From Hoeflea sp. (GTDB lineage: Bacteria > Pseudomonadota > Alphaproteobacteria > Rhizobiales > Rhizobiaceae), in assembly GCF_002733955.1 (NCBI RefSeq), contig NZ_NVXQ01000027.1:26736-90735 (forward strand): a stretch of DNA of 64,000 nucleotides, read 5' to 3'. The position numbers and the translations under genes were made by a program. The notes beneath the pieces are model-generated. The model did no database searches. It saw only the letters and a program-made list of their open reading frames with translations, and was not told where the DNA came from. Below are positions 49,780 through 59,400 of this stretch, one piece after another (position 1 is the first letter of the stretch; each line of letters starts with the position of its first letter).

Positions 49780-50562
49780 ATGCAGATCAGCGACTATATC
49801 GACGACATTGCCCGTTCAACCGGTTTCCTGAGCCGGCTGCCAATGCCGGCGCGCCATTTTTCCGGGCACGACGGATCGCTGGCGCGGGCTTCTGCGATGT
49901 TTCCCGTCGCCGGCCTGCTGATCGGCCTGTGTCCTGGGTTGGTGGTTGCGCTGCTGTCTGCCGGGGATGCCAATCCCGCGCTCACGGCTGTTCTCGCGCT
50001 TGCGGTCCTGATCGGCGTTACCGGCGCGCTGCACGAGGACGGACTGGCCGATTCCGCCGACGCATTCGGCGCGCGCGGCGGACGCGAGCACATGCTCGAG
50101 ATCATGAAGGACAGCCGCATTGGAACCTATGGCGTGCTGGCCCTGCTGATCAGTTTTGCGCTTCGCGCTATAGCCCTGACCATCATTCTCTCGGTGATCG
50201 GCGGCTGGAACACGCTGCTTGTCCTTCTTGCCGTCGCCGCAGCCTCCCGCACAGCCATGGTCTGGCATTGGAACGTGCTGCCCCCTGCCCGCCAGAACGG
50301 CGTCGCAGCCTCTGTGGGCGCGCCTGATCAAGACGCCCGGACACTGGCACTGGTGGTGGGCGGGCTGGTGTGTGTCATTCTGGCAAGCCTGGCTTGCGGC
50401 CTTTTTCCTGCACTGTTTGGCCTGGCGCTTCTGGCTGCAATCGCCAGCCTCTGGACGTCGCTGGTCCGCAACAAACTCAACGGCCATACCGGGGACACGA
50501 TCGGCGCAACTCAACAGCTCACAGAGACTGTTTGCCTCACCGCCCTTGCCCTTTTGCTGTGA
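49780..50562 (+). CDS. cobS: adenosylcobinamide-GDP ribazoletransferase
   Basis: TGALHEDGLADSADAFGARGGREHMLEIMKDSRIGTYGVLALLI; C-terminal GHTGDTIGATQQLTETVCL. Confidence 0.96.
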   Translation: MQISDYIDDIARSTGFLSRLPMPARHFSGHDGSLARASAMFPVAGLLIGLCPGLVVALLSAGDANPALTAVLALAVLIGVTGALHEDGLADSADAFGARGGREHMLEIMKDSRIGTYGVLALLISFALRAIALTIILSVIGGWNTLLVLLAVAAASRTAMVWHWNVLPPARQNGVAASVGAPDQDARTLALVVGGLVCVILASLACGLFPALFGLALLAAIASLWTSLVRNKLNGHTGDTIGATQQLTETVCLTALALLL

Positions 50563-50608
50563 AGCGACGATATAAACTGTCGATACCGACCGTAAACGAG
50601 CAAAATCC

Positions 50609-50836
50609 ATGAGCATTGAATCGCCTTGCATCCTGATATGCTCGATTGACCTGAAAACCGGTTATTGCTTCGGCTGCGGCCGTACCCGTGGCGAGATCGC
50701 CGAGTGGGTAAGCTATTCGCCGGAAGCCAGGCGTGAAGTCATGGCCGAGTTGCCGGCCCGACTTGAAACCGTTGAGCGCAAACCGCGCCGGGAAACCAGG
50801 CGGCAGCGCATGGCGCGTGAACGGCAGGACAGCTGA
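50609..50836 (+). CDS. DUF1289 domain protein
   Basis: [51 protein letters not shown]. Confidence 0.92.
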   Translation: MSIESPCILICSIDLKTGYCFGCGRTRGEIAEWVSYSPEARREVMAELPARLETVERKPRRETRRQRMARERQDS

Positions 50837-50841
50837 CGGGC

Positions 50842-51531
50842 ATGGTAGTTATCCTCGCCCTGATGGGCGCCACCCTCGCCGTGCTGATCTACAATCATGA
50901 GACCGGGCTGAGTTTCGGCATTCCCAATGCGGACCTTGCCAGCCTTGTCTATCTCGGACTGATTGGGGCGGTTGTCGGCGCCGCCGTGGTCGGCGGGCAT
51001 CGCAATATCGGCGAAATGATCCGCAATCTGCTGATCTGGGTGGTGTTGATCCTCGGCCTTGCCACCGGCTGGCTTTACCAGGACCAGGCCCGGGACATGG
51101 TTTTGCGCGTGGCCGGCGGTCTGGCGCCCGGCAAGCCGGTCACGGTATCGGATGCAAATGGTCAGGCTGTGCTGATCCGCAAATCATTGAACGGTCACTT
51201 TGAAGCGGCCGGCGATGTCAACGGCGAGCCGGTGAGCTTCCTCATCGACACCGGTGCAACCTCGATCGCGCTGTCACATGCCGATGCCTTGCGCGTCGGA
51301 TTTTCGGAGGGTGACCTCAGCTACACGCTGATCATAAACACCGCCAACGGCAGAGCACGCGCAGCACCTGTCAGGCTCGACACGGTCACCATCGGCACAG
51401 TAGAGCGCCAGGGCTTGCGGGCCATGGTGGCAGAGCCGGGACAGCTGGAACAAAGCCTGCTCGGGATGAACTTCATCTCATCGCTGACAGCCTTTGAAAT
51501 GCGCCGGGACGAAGTCATCCTGCGCGACTGA
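50842..51531 (+). CDS. TIGR02281-like membrane clan AA aspartic protease
   Basis: HFEAAGDVNGEPVSFLIDTGATSIALSHADALRVGF...LLGMNFISSLTAFEMRRDEVIL. Confidence 0.92.
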   Translation: MVVILALMGATLAVLIYNHETGLSFGIPNADLASLVYLGLIGAVVGAAVVGGHRNIGEMIRNLLIWVVLILGLATGWLYQDQARDMVLRVAGGLAPGKPVTVSDANGQAVLIRKSLNGHFEAAGDVNGEPVSFLIDTGATSIALSHADALRVGFSEGDLSYTLIINTANGRARAAPVRLDTVTIGTVERQGLRAMVAEPGQLEQSLLGMNFISSLTAFEMRRDEVILRD

Positions 51532-51716
51532 GGCGCCGCAACCAACTGCAGCGCCATGCGGACGCGACACCCCGCCAGTTCAGGCCGTACCGGGCACCGG
51601 GCGGAAAGCCTCAGGCAAGCGACTCGTGGCACAACGTGTCCGATTCCATCCTCGCGATGCGGATTGTCGTCAGTTTGTCGATTGCCTTGTTTGCTTTTCC
51701 GGTCACAGGTCGCGCC

Positions 51717-54023
51717 ATGATTTCAAGTTACCAATCCTATAATTTCTACACCAACGACATCAATCTGACGCTGAGCCGGAAGGCAGCCGACCCGGTAATC
51801 ACCAGGGAAGCGCAGTACTACCGCGACACGATCGGATCGATCAAAACGGTCGATGATTTTCTCGCCGATGACCGGGTCTACGCCTACGCAATGAAGGCCT
51901 ACGGGCTTGAGGACATGACCTACGCCAAGGCCTTCATTCGCAAGGTGCTTGAAAGCGACCTGACCGATACCAACAGTTTCGCAAACCTTCTCACCGACAG
52001 CAAATACAAGACCTTGGCCGCAGCCTATGACTTCGGCAACACGGTCACATCCGAAATCATCCAGACCACAAGCCAGATCGACGCCCTGATCGGCACCTAT
52101 GAGCAGTCCATTCAGAACAATGATGACCTGCTGCGCGAGGAAACCAACTACTTCAAGGCGGTGTCCCAGACCTTTACCAACGTCGACGACCTGCTGCAGA
52201 ACACCCGCGCCCGCGACTACGTCTTTTCCACCTTCGGCATCGATCCCAAGACCTATGACTACGAAACCCTCAGAGGCGTGCTCACCAGCGACATTGCCGA
52301 TGCGAACAGCTACGTAAACTCAGTCATTGCGCCCAAGGTCAATGACTGGCTGGTTCTGGTTGACGACCTCAACACGCAGTTGACCGATCCGCTGAAGACA
52401 CCGGCGCAGAAAGAGAAGATCAACTACCTGATCACCCAGTACACCAAGGCCATCGACAAGGCCGACATGTATTACAACATGGCCGCCTCCTTCAATTTCA
52501 GCGCCGATGGCAGCCTGGATACGGGCGTGGCCCCGATGACAGAAGCCCAGCTCAAAATGGTCACGGAGAGCTACGTGCTGTCGCAGCCAAGGCTGACCTC
52601 CACCGGCGCACTGCTCAACAAGCAGTATTACGAGGAAACCATTCCCACCATCACGACGCTTGAGGAGCTTCTCAACAATTCCCGTCTCAGCGTGATGATG
52701 CTGACGGCCTATGACATCCCACTGACCACCAGCCGCGCCGACGTCGAATGGGCTTTGCAGCAGGACACATCTGATCCCGACGGCGAAATCTACACCAAGA
52801 GCGAGGGAATGATCGCCTTGGCCAAGGCCTTCAATTTTGAAGCCGATGGCTCGATCACGCCCGGCATGGACATCCAGGACGCAGACCAACTCTACACGAC
52901 GACATCCAACTACATCGGCAAATACAACGACGCCGATGAAGAGGCCGATGCCGCGGCCATCGCCAAGTACAAGCTCTACATCGGCCTGACCAGCAACCTC
53001 GACGACTTCCTGTCTGCCGAGCCTGCGGCGATCACCATCCGTGAATTCGCCCTCAAGGCGTTCAACATTTCCCCCGATGAAGTCTCCACCTACAAGCTGA
53101 AACAGGTCTTCACAAGCGATCCCTATGATCCCAACAGCTACGTCAACAGCATGAAGGATGACCGCTTCGTGCAGCTGGCAAAGGCCTTCAACTTTGCCCC
53201 TGACGGCAGCATCGGCTCGCCACGCTATGCCCAGTCCGAAAATGAGATCACCCGGATTACCAAGGCCTATTACACCGCCGTGACCAGGCTTGATGACAGC
53301 GAATCCTCAAAGGCCGCGACGGAAAAGGAAGCCTCCTATTATCGGACCAGGCTGCAGACGCTGGAGACCGTGGACGAGCTTCTGGCCGACACGCGGCTAC
53401 GCAACGTGCTGCTGGTTGCCGAAGGTCTCAGACCGGTTGACGTGAGCACAGAGATGCTCCGGGCAGTTCTCACGTCTGACCTCGATGATCCGAACAGCTT
53501 TGCCAATCAGCAGACCGATATCGGCTTCCAGAAGATTGCCGGATCCTTCAACTTCGATGCCGAAGGCTACATCCGCACAGTGTCCGACCCTGGCGCACAG
53601 AATGAACGCGGCCTGGTGGAAACCCAGCGGCTCTATCTGACACAGGCAATCGAAGAAGAAGCCGGAGAGGAAAGCCTGGGCGCGCGTCTGGCTCTCTATT
53701 TCGAGCGCATGGCGCCTTCTCTGACCAGCAACTACGACATTCTGGCTGACGAAGCCCTGGCGCAGTTCGTCCGCACCACATTCTCGATTTCCGATGAGAC
53801 CGCGGGCAGTGACATCGACAAGCAGAAGGCCATGCTCGACCGGTATCTTGACGTGGACGATCTGCTCGATCCGGAAAAGGTCGACACTCTGGTCCGACGG
53901 TTCCTCGCGCTTTATGACATCGACAATGGTGCCCAGGACCCGATATTGTCTGTTCTCAACGGCAATTCGTCGATCAATTTCGAAACCGTGGCAACACTGG
54001 CTCAGCTGCGCTCCAGCTTGTAA
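51717..54023 (+). CDS. multi-repeat DUF1217-like protein
   Basis: MISSYQSYNFYTNDINLTLSRKAADPVITREAQYYRDTIGSIKTVDDFLADDRVYAYAMKAYGLEDMTYAKAFIRKVLESDLTDTNSFAN and about five degenerate repeats; an upstream ATG at 51636 is possible. Confidence 0.8.
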   Translation: MISSYQSYNFYTNDINLTLSRKAADPVITREAQYYRDTIGSIKTVDDFLADDRVYAYAMKAYGLEDMTYAKAFIRKVLESDLTDTNSFANLLTDSKYKTLAAAYDFGNTVTSEIIQTTSQIDALIGTYEQSIQNNDDLLREETNYFKAVSQTFTNVDDLLQNTRARDYVFSTFGIDPKTYDYETLRGVLTSDIADANSYVNSVIAPKVNDWLVLVDDLNTQLTDPLKTPAQKEKINYLITQYTKAIDKADMYYNMAASFNFSADGSLDTGVAPMTEAQLKMVTESYVLSQPRLTSTGALLNKQYYEETIPTITTLEELLNNSRLSVMMLTAYDIPLTTSRADVEWALQQDTSDPDGEIYTKSEGMIALAKAFNFEADGSITPGMDIQDADQLYTTTSNYIGKYNDADEEADAAAIAKYKLYIGLTSNLDDFLSAEPAAITIREFALKAFNISPDEVSTYKLKQVFTSDPYDPNSYVNSMKDDRFVQLAKAFNFAPDGSIGSPRYAQSENEITRITKAYYTAVTRLDDSESSKAATEKEASYYRTRLQTLETVDELLADTRLRNVLLVAEGLRPVDVSTEMLRAVLTSDLDDPNSFANQQTDIGFQKIAGSFNFDAEGYIRTVSDPGAQNERGLVETQRLYLTQAIEEEAGEESLGARLALYFERMAPSLTSNYDILADEALAQFVRTTFSISDETAGSDIDKQKAMLDRYLDVDDLLDPEKVDTLVRRFLALYDIDNGAQDPILSVLNGNSSINFETVATLAQLRSSL

Positions 54024-54148
54024 GACGCACCAGCCCACAAGGTTGGCATTGGGTTTCGCTTGCGCGCCGTGAACGGGTGACGGGATTCCGCACGCCTCCA
54101 GACCAAGGGACATCTGAGTATTGTTCAGCTGTTGCGCAGATCGCTCGA

Positions 54149-54967
54149 TCAGACCAGGCTGTAGAGAAACCGGGCCGCCACGGACAGTATGAACACGCCA
54201 AAGCCGATCTCGAGCTGGCGCTTGTTGAGCGCATGCGCCAGCCGGACACCCAACGGCGCCACCAGCAGCGTGATCGGGATGATCAGCCCCACCACCACCC
54301 AGTTTATGTAGCCTGTCGAAAATGGCGGCAGGCCAGCCGATCCCCACCCTGCCCAGATATAGCCGAACAGGCCGGGCACCGCGATCAGCACACCGACCCC
54401 GGCAGAGGTTGCCACGGCCTGGTGCACGGGACGGCCATATAGCGTCATGAAGGTGTTGTTGAGAACGCCGCCGCCAATGCCCATGAGACCGGACAAAAGC
54501 CCGATAACCCACCCGACGAGAGCTCTGACGGGATTTTCCGGCAATTGCCCGCCAAGCCGCCAGTGCTCTTTGTTGAGCAGCATTCGCAACCCGACCAGAA
54601 TGGCAATCAGCGCAAAGATTGCCCGCAGTCCGGCACTTGAAACCGAAGCCGCGATGAAGGCCGCCGAAAACACGCCAAGCGGCACCGCCAGGATCCAGTT
54701 GCGCAACAGGTCCTGATCCACCGCGCCGCGCTTTCGGTGTGACAGGAACGATCGGATCGACGTCGGAACGATGATCGCCAGCGAGGTGCCGACGGAGAGA
54801 TGCATGCGCACCGCGTCATCCACCTGCAGCATGCCGAAAAGCTGGTAGAACACCGGCACGAGGATAGCCCCGCCGCCAATGCCGAACAGGCCCGCGAGCA
54901 CACCGGCAACGCCTCCGGCTGCAGCAAGAGCCACCGCAAACCAGATCAGATCTTCTGGAGCTGGCAT
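54149..54967 (-). CDS. TauE/SafE family sulfite exporter-like permease
   Basis: AGVLAGLFGIGGGAILVPVFYQLFGML...GLLSGLMGIGGGVLNNTFMTLYGRPVHQAVATSAGVG. Confidence 0.94.
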   Translation of the reverse strand: MPAPEDLIWFAVALAAAGGVAGVLAGLFGIGGGAILVPVFYQLFGMLQVDDAVRMHLSVGTSLAIIVPTSIRSFLSHRKRGAVDQDLLRNWILAVPLGVFSAAFIAASVSSAGLRAIFALIAILVGLRMLLNKEHWRLGGQLPENPVRALVGWVIGLLSGLMGIGGGVLNNTFMTLYGRPVHQAVATSAGVGVLIAVPGLFGYIWAGWGSAGLPPFSTGYINWVVVGLIIPITLLVAPLGVRLAHALNKRQLEIGFGVFILSVAARFLYSLV

Positions 54968-55195
54968 GTAGGGTCCTCGTTTGCAGTGTCCCGGCTGGTG
55001 CCAGCATGATCACGCCGCATGTGTAGTCAAAATCGCATGCGTCATCAAACAGAGACAATCAGCGCGCATTGTGAAGCCGTTGGCCGGAGAAACGAAACCG
55101 GCCGCATAGGCTCTCCCAAAACCCGCTCCCCGCCACGGGCCCGCGTCAGAGCCTTCCCGTACCGGGCAGACGCCCCATCCCCCGGCAAACGGGCT

Positions 55196-55224
55196 GAAGG
55201 CTGGCTTGGCCAGCCTTCTTTTTT
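55196..55224 (+). terminator. orphan rho-independent terminator on the + strand
   Basis: GAAGGCTGG-CTTGG-CCAGCCTTC then TTTTTT; both neighbouring genes are on the - strand. Confidence 0.8.
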
Positions 55225-55263
55225 GCGCAAACGCCCTGGATCTGCACCATCACGCTTTGCCGC

Positions 55264-56331
55264 TCAGTCGCAGTGGCGGTACCCGGCCTTGCGCGTCCTG
55301 AGGTCGAAATGAAAGTGATCCCGGTGATGGATGTCACTGCCCGGACCGAGAACGGTGGTGAAATACTTGCAGCTGTCGCTGCGTACGGTTTTCAGCAGGC
55401 TCTTCTCGCGAAACGAGAAGAACCCGGGCTTTCGCACCGCAATCGACTGGCCGTTGTTGAGCGTGATCTTGCCGACATCGATGGCGTTGCCGCTGGCATG
55501 CTCGGACATCGGCGCGCCGCGCTTCGAATTCATGGTCCGGCAGGAATAGCTGGAAAGCTGGCGGATGGAACTGACCCCAGAGAGGTAGCGAAGCCGGGCC
55601 GCCGGTGCGAGCTCGTTCTTGACCCACTGCGCGAATGCATCGGTAATCTGGCAATTGAGCTTGGCCGCGGGCTTGATCTGGATGCCACCCGACAATTCGG
55701 TGACTTCGACCGGATAGGGAATGGAACAGCCCTTGCCGCTGTTGATGGCCGGAAGGTCGCGATAGGTAACCCCAAGACGCTTGAGCCGGTTGCGGCACGC
55801 CTTTTCCGAAGCCGGCATTCCGCCCGCCCATTTCGGCGCACTCATCGGGTTGCTGATCCGGGGCATCAGTCCCGCAAGCCTGACCGGTTGCTCCTCGGCC
55901 TGATTTTGCTGAACCTGCAGCTCGGAACCGCTGGTTGGATAGCCGGACACTGACGCCAGCTGCGGGTTGTCGGTGCCGATACCGGTCACGATCGGCTGCT
56001 CGACACTGCCTTCCGGCAAGGCCGATGTCATCTGTTTGGTGTCGACCCCTGCGGAGACCGGATAGACCAGCACATTCTGGACCGGCGCATCGACCCCGTT
56101 GGGGATGCGTGTATCGGCGGGGTCGGCAAACATTGCAGGTGCAAGCGGAGCGCTGGCCATCATCGGCGCCGCAGGTTCGCTGAGGATCGCGGACTGGGTC
56201 GGCTGCACAGAAAGCAGATCACCGGGAGGCGCCATGTCGCCTGAACACCCGCCGGCAATGAGCGCCGTCGTCAACACCAACCCCGCTGAGATCAGCGACA
56301 GGCGGCGGGAACTGGATACACAAGACAACAT
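55264..56331 (-). CDS. extensin-family protein (lipoprotein-like)
   Basis: ACRNRLKRLGVTYRDLPAINSGKGCSIPYPVEVTELSGGIQIKPAAKLNCQITDAFAQWVKNELAPAA...SEHASGNAIDVGKI...DHFHFDLRTRKAGYRHCD. Confidence 0.92.
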   Translation of the reverse strand: MLSCVSSSRRLSLISAGLVLTTALIAGGCSGDMAPPGDLLSVQPTQSAILSEPAAPMMASAPLAPAMFADPADTRIPNGVDAPVQNVLVYPVSAGVDTKQMTSALPEGSVEQPIVTGIGTDNPQLASVSGYPTSGSELQVQQNQAEEQPVRLAGLMPRISNPMSAPKWAGGMPASEKACRNRLKRLGVTYRDLPAINSGKGCSIPYPVEVTELSGGIQIKPAAKLNCQITDAFAQWVKNELAPAARLRYLSGVSSIRQLSSYSCRTMNSKRGAPMSEHASGNAIDVGKITLNNGQSIAVRKPGFFSFREKSLLKTVRSDSCKYFTTVLGPGSDIHHRDHFHFDLRTRKAGYRHCD

Positions 56332-56574
56332 GGATTGCTCCGATACAACGCAAAACTTTAATTCAAACTCCCACACAACAGTAAAGGAAGGCTGATCTTT
56401 GCCGTTAACCTCTGGGGCAATATTGCGGCAGCCCCGGAGATCACCGACCTGACCGCAGAGGACCACAGACCAGATGATGAATGCGGTTTGCAGTCATCCC
56501 CACAATCTCGCCCGCGCTCCCTTCAAAACCATCCGGCTGCAGGGTAAACCTGAAGCGGCAACAAGGAGAAGAGC

Positions 56575-56952
56575 ATGAGCACGCCGACGGGTGAACTGAC
56601 TTTGCGGACACTGGCCATGCCGGCTGATGCCAACGCCGCCGGCGATATTTTCGGTGGATGGGTGATGGCCCAGATGGACCTGGCCTGCGGTATCCGTGCC
56701 GCCGAGCGCGCAAGGGGACGCGTGGTCACCGCAGCGGTCAATGAAATGTCCTTCGCCATGCCGGTCAAGATCGGCGACACACTGTGCATCTATACCGATA
56801 TCGTCAAGGTCGGGCGCACCTCGATGACGCTGCTGGTCGAAGCATGGGCCCAGCGCTATCTGTCTCCGCAAATGGACAAGGTCACCAACGCCCTGTTTGT
56901 CATGGTGGCGCTGGATGTGAACAACAAACCGACCCCACTGCCCGCAGAGTAA
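56575..56952 (+). CDS. acyl-CoA thioesterase (YciA-like hotdog)
   Basis: LTLRTLAMPADANAAGDIFGGWVMAQMDLACGIRAAERARGRVVTAAVNEMSFAMPVKIGDTLCIYTDIVKVGRTSM. Confidence 0.94.
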   Translation: MSTPTGELTLRTLAMPADANAAGDIFGGWVMAQMDLACGIRAAERARGRVVTAAVNEMSFAMPVKIGDTLCIYTDIVKVGRTSMTLLVEAWAQRYLSPQMDKVTNALFVMVALDVNNKPTPLPAE

Positions 56953-57075
56953 GACGCCAGGGCAGCCGCACCGCAGATTGAATCGACACCGCAAGCGCCG
57001 GATTCAATCTGGCAACACCGTCACCTATGCCGTTGATACGAAACAACTTTTAAGAACCAGGACGAACAGCCGCCA

Positions 57076-57885
57076 CTATTGACCGACAGCCGCCTTGGCA
57101 CCATCGGTCGAAACAGACGGCCGCTCACTCATCTCGTAGAGATACAGCCGAGTCTTGCGCCGGTCGGGCAATTCCCAGGTCTCTGACGGCTCGACGCCCG
57201 GGACGGCAAAGCTGTTGGAGACCAGCAGGCTGCCCGGCTTCATCTCCCGAGCCGCCTTGTCATAAAGTGCGGGCATCGGCTCTGGCGAAAGGAAGGCATA
57301 GACGATGTCGTCGCCCGATATGTCCGCTGACCAGATATCCTGCCGCAGGATCCGGCCACGCCTGAAGATCTTTGACACCAGGACAGACAGCAACCAGACC
57401 ATCGGCGCGGTCTCCACACCCCTTGCCTGCCTGCCCTCGCCATCGAGCGCGCGGACGACGCCGCCAAGACCCGACCCGAGATCGACGAAACGGCTCGCCC
57501 CGCGTTGCTGCATCAGTGACGCCAGCGCCTCGGTCGTCGCCCTGTTGGTGAGATAGAGCGGCACCCGCTCGCGCGCCGTGTTGGAAAAGAAAAGATACAG
57601 GACCACGAAACCGACGCCGAACGGCCAGGCCGGCAGCTCTCCGGCATTCAGCGCCAGCACCATCGCCGCGGGGAAACAAAGCCCGATCCAGACCCACCAG
57701 ACTGGAAGACCGATGAGTCTGGTGATCAAAGCCGCCGCCAGGCTCTGCATCAGAAGCGCCATCCAGAACAAGCCGCGCGCATCTAGTGTTCCGGCAAGGC
57801 CCATGAGCAGCAGCCACACGAGCGCACCGGCAACGACCTGGGCGGCGATGGCGCCGATGATCGGGTAGGAGCGGAGAAGCTTCAT
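57076..57885 (-). CDS. membrane-anchored class I methyltransferase, FAM173/ANTKMT-like
   Basis: Several N-terminal TM helices, then RFVDLGSGLGGVVRALDGEGRQARGVETAPMVWLLSVLV...GRILRQDIWSADISGDDIVYAFLSPEPMPALYDKAAREMKPGSLLVSNSFAVPG. Confidence 0.7.
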   Translation of the reverse strand: MKLLRSYPIIGAIAAQVVAGALVWLLLMGLAGTLDARGLFWMALLMQSLAAALITRLIGLPVWWVWIGLCFPAAMVLALNAGELPAWPFGVGFVVLYLFFSNTARERVPLYLTNRATTEALASLMQQRGASRFVDLGSGLGGVVRALDGEGRQARGVETAPMVWLLSVLVSKIFRRGRILRQDIWSADISGDDIVYAFLSPEPMPALYDKAAREMKPGSLLVSNSFAVPGVEPSETWELPDRRKTRLYLYEMSERPSVSTDGAKAAVGQ

Positions 57886-57925
57886 GTCATGTCCCGTCGA
57901 TTGGCGACATTGCTGGGGTGAGCGA

Positions 57926-58921
57926 TCAGGCGGCTTCTGTCAGATCTGCGAAGTTGATGGCCTCGAAAGCGGCGGCGATCACCTCCGGCCCCGCTCCCGG
58001 ACGCACAGCGTCAGTCGACAGGATTTGCCGGAAACGGCGCGCGCCGCGTACGCCCTGAAACAGGCCGATCATGTGCCGGGTGACATGAATGAGCCGGCCA
58101 CCCGCGGCCAGATGCGCCTCCGCATGGGCCATCATCGACGCGCAGACAGCGCCCCAATCGGTCTCTGCCACGTCGTCACCATAGACCTGGCGGTCCACCT
58201 CTGCGAGCAGCGACGTGTTGTGATAGGCAGCCCGCCCGAGCATCACGCCATCAACATGATTCAGATGCTCATCAGCCTGATTCAGCGTGGCAACACCGCC
58301 ATTTATGCCGATGAAAAGATTCGGGTAATCTCGTTTGAGACGATAGACGATGCCGTAATCGAGCGGCGGAATATCCCGGTTCTCCTTGGGCGAAAGCCCT
58401 TCGAGCCAGGCCTTGCGCGCGTGCACCCAGAGCGCATCCACACCGGCGTCGACGACGGTCCTGACAAAGTCCGGCAAAACGATTTCGGGATCCTGTTCGT
58501 CCACCCCGATCCGGCACTTCACCGTCACCGGCACATCCGCGACGGTTTTCATCGTCGTAACGCAGCGCGCCACCAGCTCCGCCTCGCGCATCAGGCAGGC
58601 GCCGAAGGCACCCGATTGCACCCGGTCGGACGGGCAGCCGACATTGAGATTGATTTCGTCATAGCCAAAGTCTGTCGCAATTCGCACGGCCTCGACCAGC
58701 TTGTCGGGTTCCGATCCGCCCAGCTGCAAGGCCACAGGATGCTCCACCTGATCAAAGCCAAGCAGCCGGTCACGGTCACCATGGATGATGCCGTCAGCCA
58801 CCACCATCTCGGTGTAAAGCAGCGCCTGGCGCGACAGTTGACGGTGCAGGAACCGGCAGTGCCGGTCAGTCCAGTCCATCATCGGTGCGACGGCAAATCG
58901 GTGTTGAGGGTATCTACTCAT
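57926..58921 (-). CDS. dusA: tRNA-dihydrouridine(20/20a) synthase
   Basis: MSRYPQHRFAVAPMMDWTDRHCRFLHRQLSRQALLYTEMV...EINLNVGCPSDRVQSGAFGACLM. Confidence 0.96.
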   Translation of the reverse strand: MSRYPQHRFAVAPMMDWTDRHCRFLHRQLSRQALLYTEMVVADGIIHGDRDRLLGFDQVEHPVALQLGGSEPDKLVEAVRIATDFGYDEINLNVGCPSDRVQSGAFGACLMREAELVARCVTTMKTVADVPVTVKCRIGVDEQDPEIVLPDFVRTVVDAGVDALWVHARKAWLEGLSPKENRDIPPLDYGIVYRLKRDYPNLFIGINGGVATLNQADEHLNHVDGVMLGRAAYHNTSLLAEVDRQVYGDDVAETDWGAVCASMMAHAEAHLAAGGRLIHVTRHMIGLFQGVRGARRFRQILSTDAVRPGAGPEVIAAAFEAINFADLTEAA

Positions 58922-59042
58922 CTCGCCTGTTTCATAAACTGTGCAGGCCCGGTCTCCAGGCCCGAATTCATTCGCCTGCCTATAGCGCAAATCCCATCCG
59001 CGCGAAACCGTGCCATCTGAGTGCCGAGATCAAGGGATCAGT

Positions 59043-59067
59043 GGAACCAGTTGACCTTTGTGGCGTT
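59043..59067 (+). promoter_or_regulatory. sigma-EcfG-type (general stress) promoter
   Basis: GGAAC-N16-CGTT (ggaaccagttgacctttgtggcgtt), 27 nt before the ATG at 59095. Confidence 0.65.
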
Positions 59068-59094
59068 GAAGCAGCAGCATCAACGGAGACTACA

Positions 59095-59364
59095 ATGCCG
59101 ATAGAGAAAAACAGTTCATTCATTGATCCTGTCGACGTCCAGATTGGCGGCGATGCGGATACTGACGGCATCGCCCAGACACTGACCGCCGACGACATCA
59201 ACGCGGTCCTCATGTCACCCAAGCCGGTTGACGAGCGTCTTGAGACATTGAAATCGATGCGCTCCGAACTCGAGGCCCGGTCCCACGCCGATTTTGGCAA
59301 CGACATGGCGCCGCTGATCAACGATATCGATGCCGCGATCGATCAGCTCTCGCCCCGCATCTAG
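59095..59364 (+). CDS. small hypothetical protein
   Basis: MPIEKNSSFIDPVDVQIGGDADTDGIAQTLTADDINAVLMSPKPVDERLETLKSMRSELEARSHADFGNDMAPLINDIDAAIDQLSPRI; downstream of EcfG-type promoter. Confidence 0.75.
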   Translation: MPIEKNSSFIDPVDVQIGGDADTDGIAQTLTADDINAVLMSPKPVDERLETLKSMRSELEARSHADFGNDMAPLINDIDAAIDQLSPRI

Positions 59365-59400
59365 GACAGGTCCCCGGCAAACAGAGTGAGGAGAAAGGCC

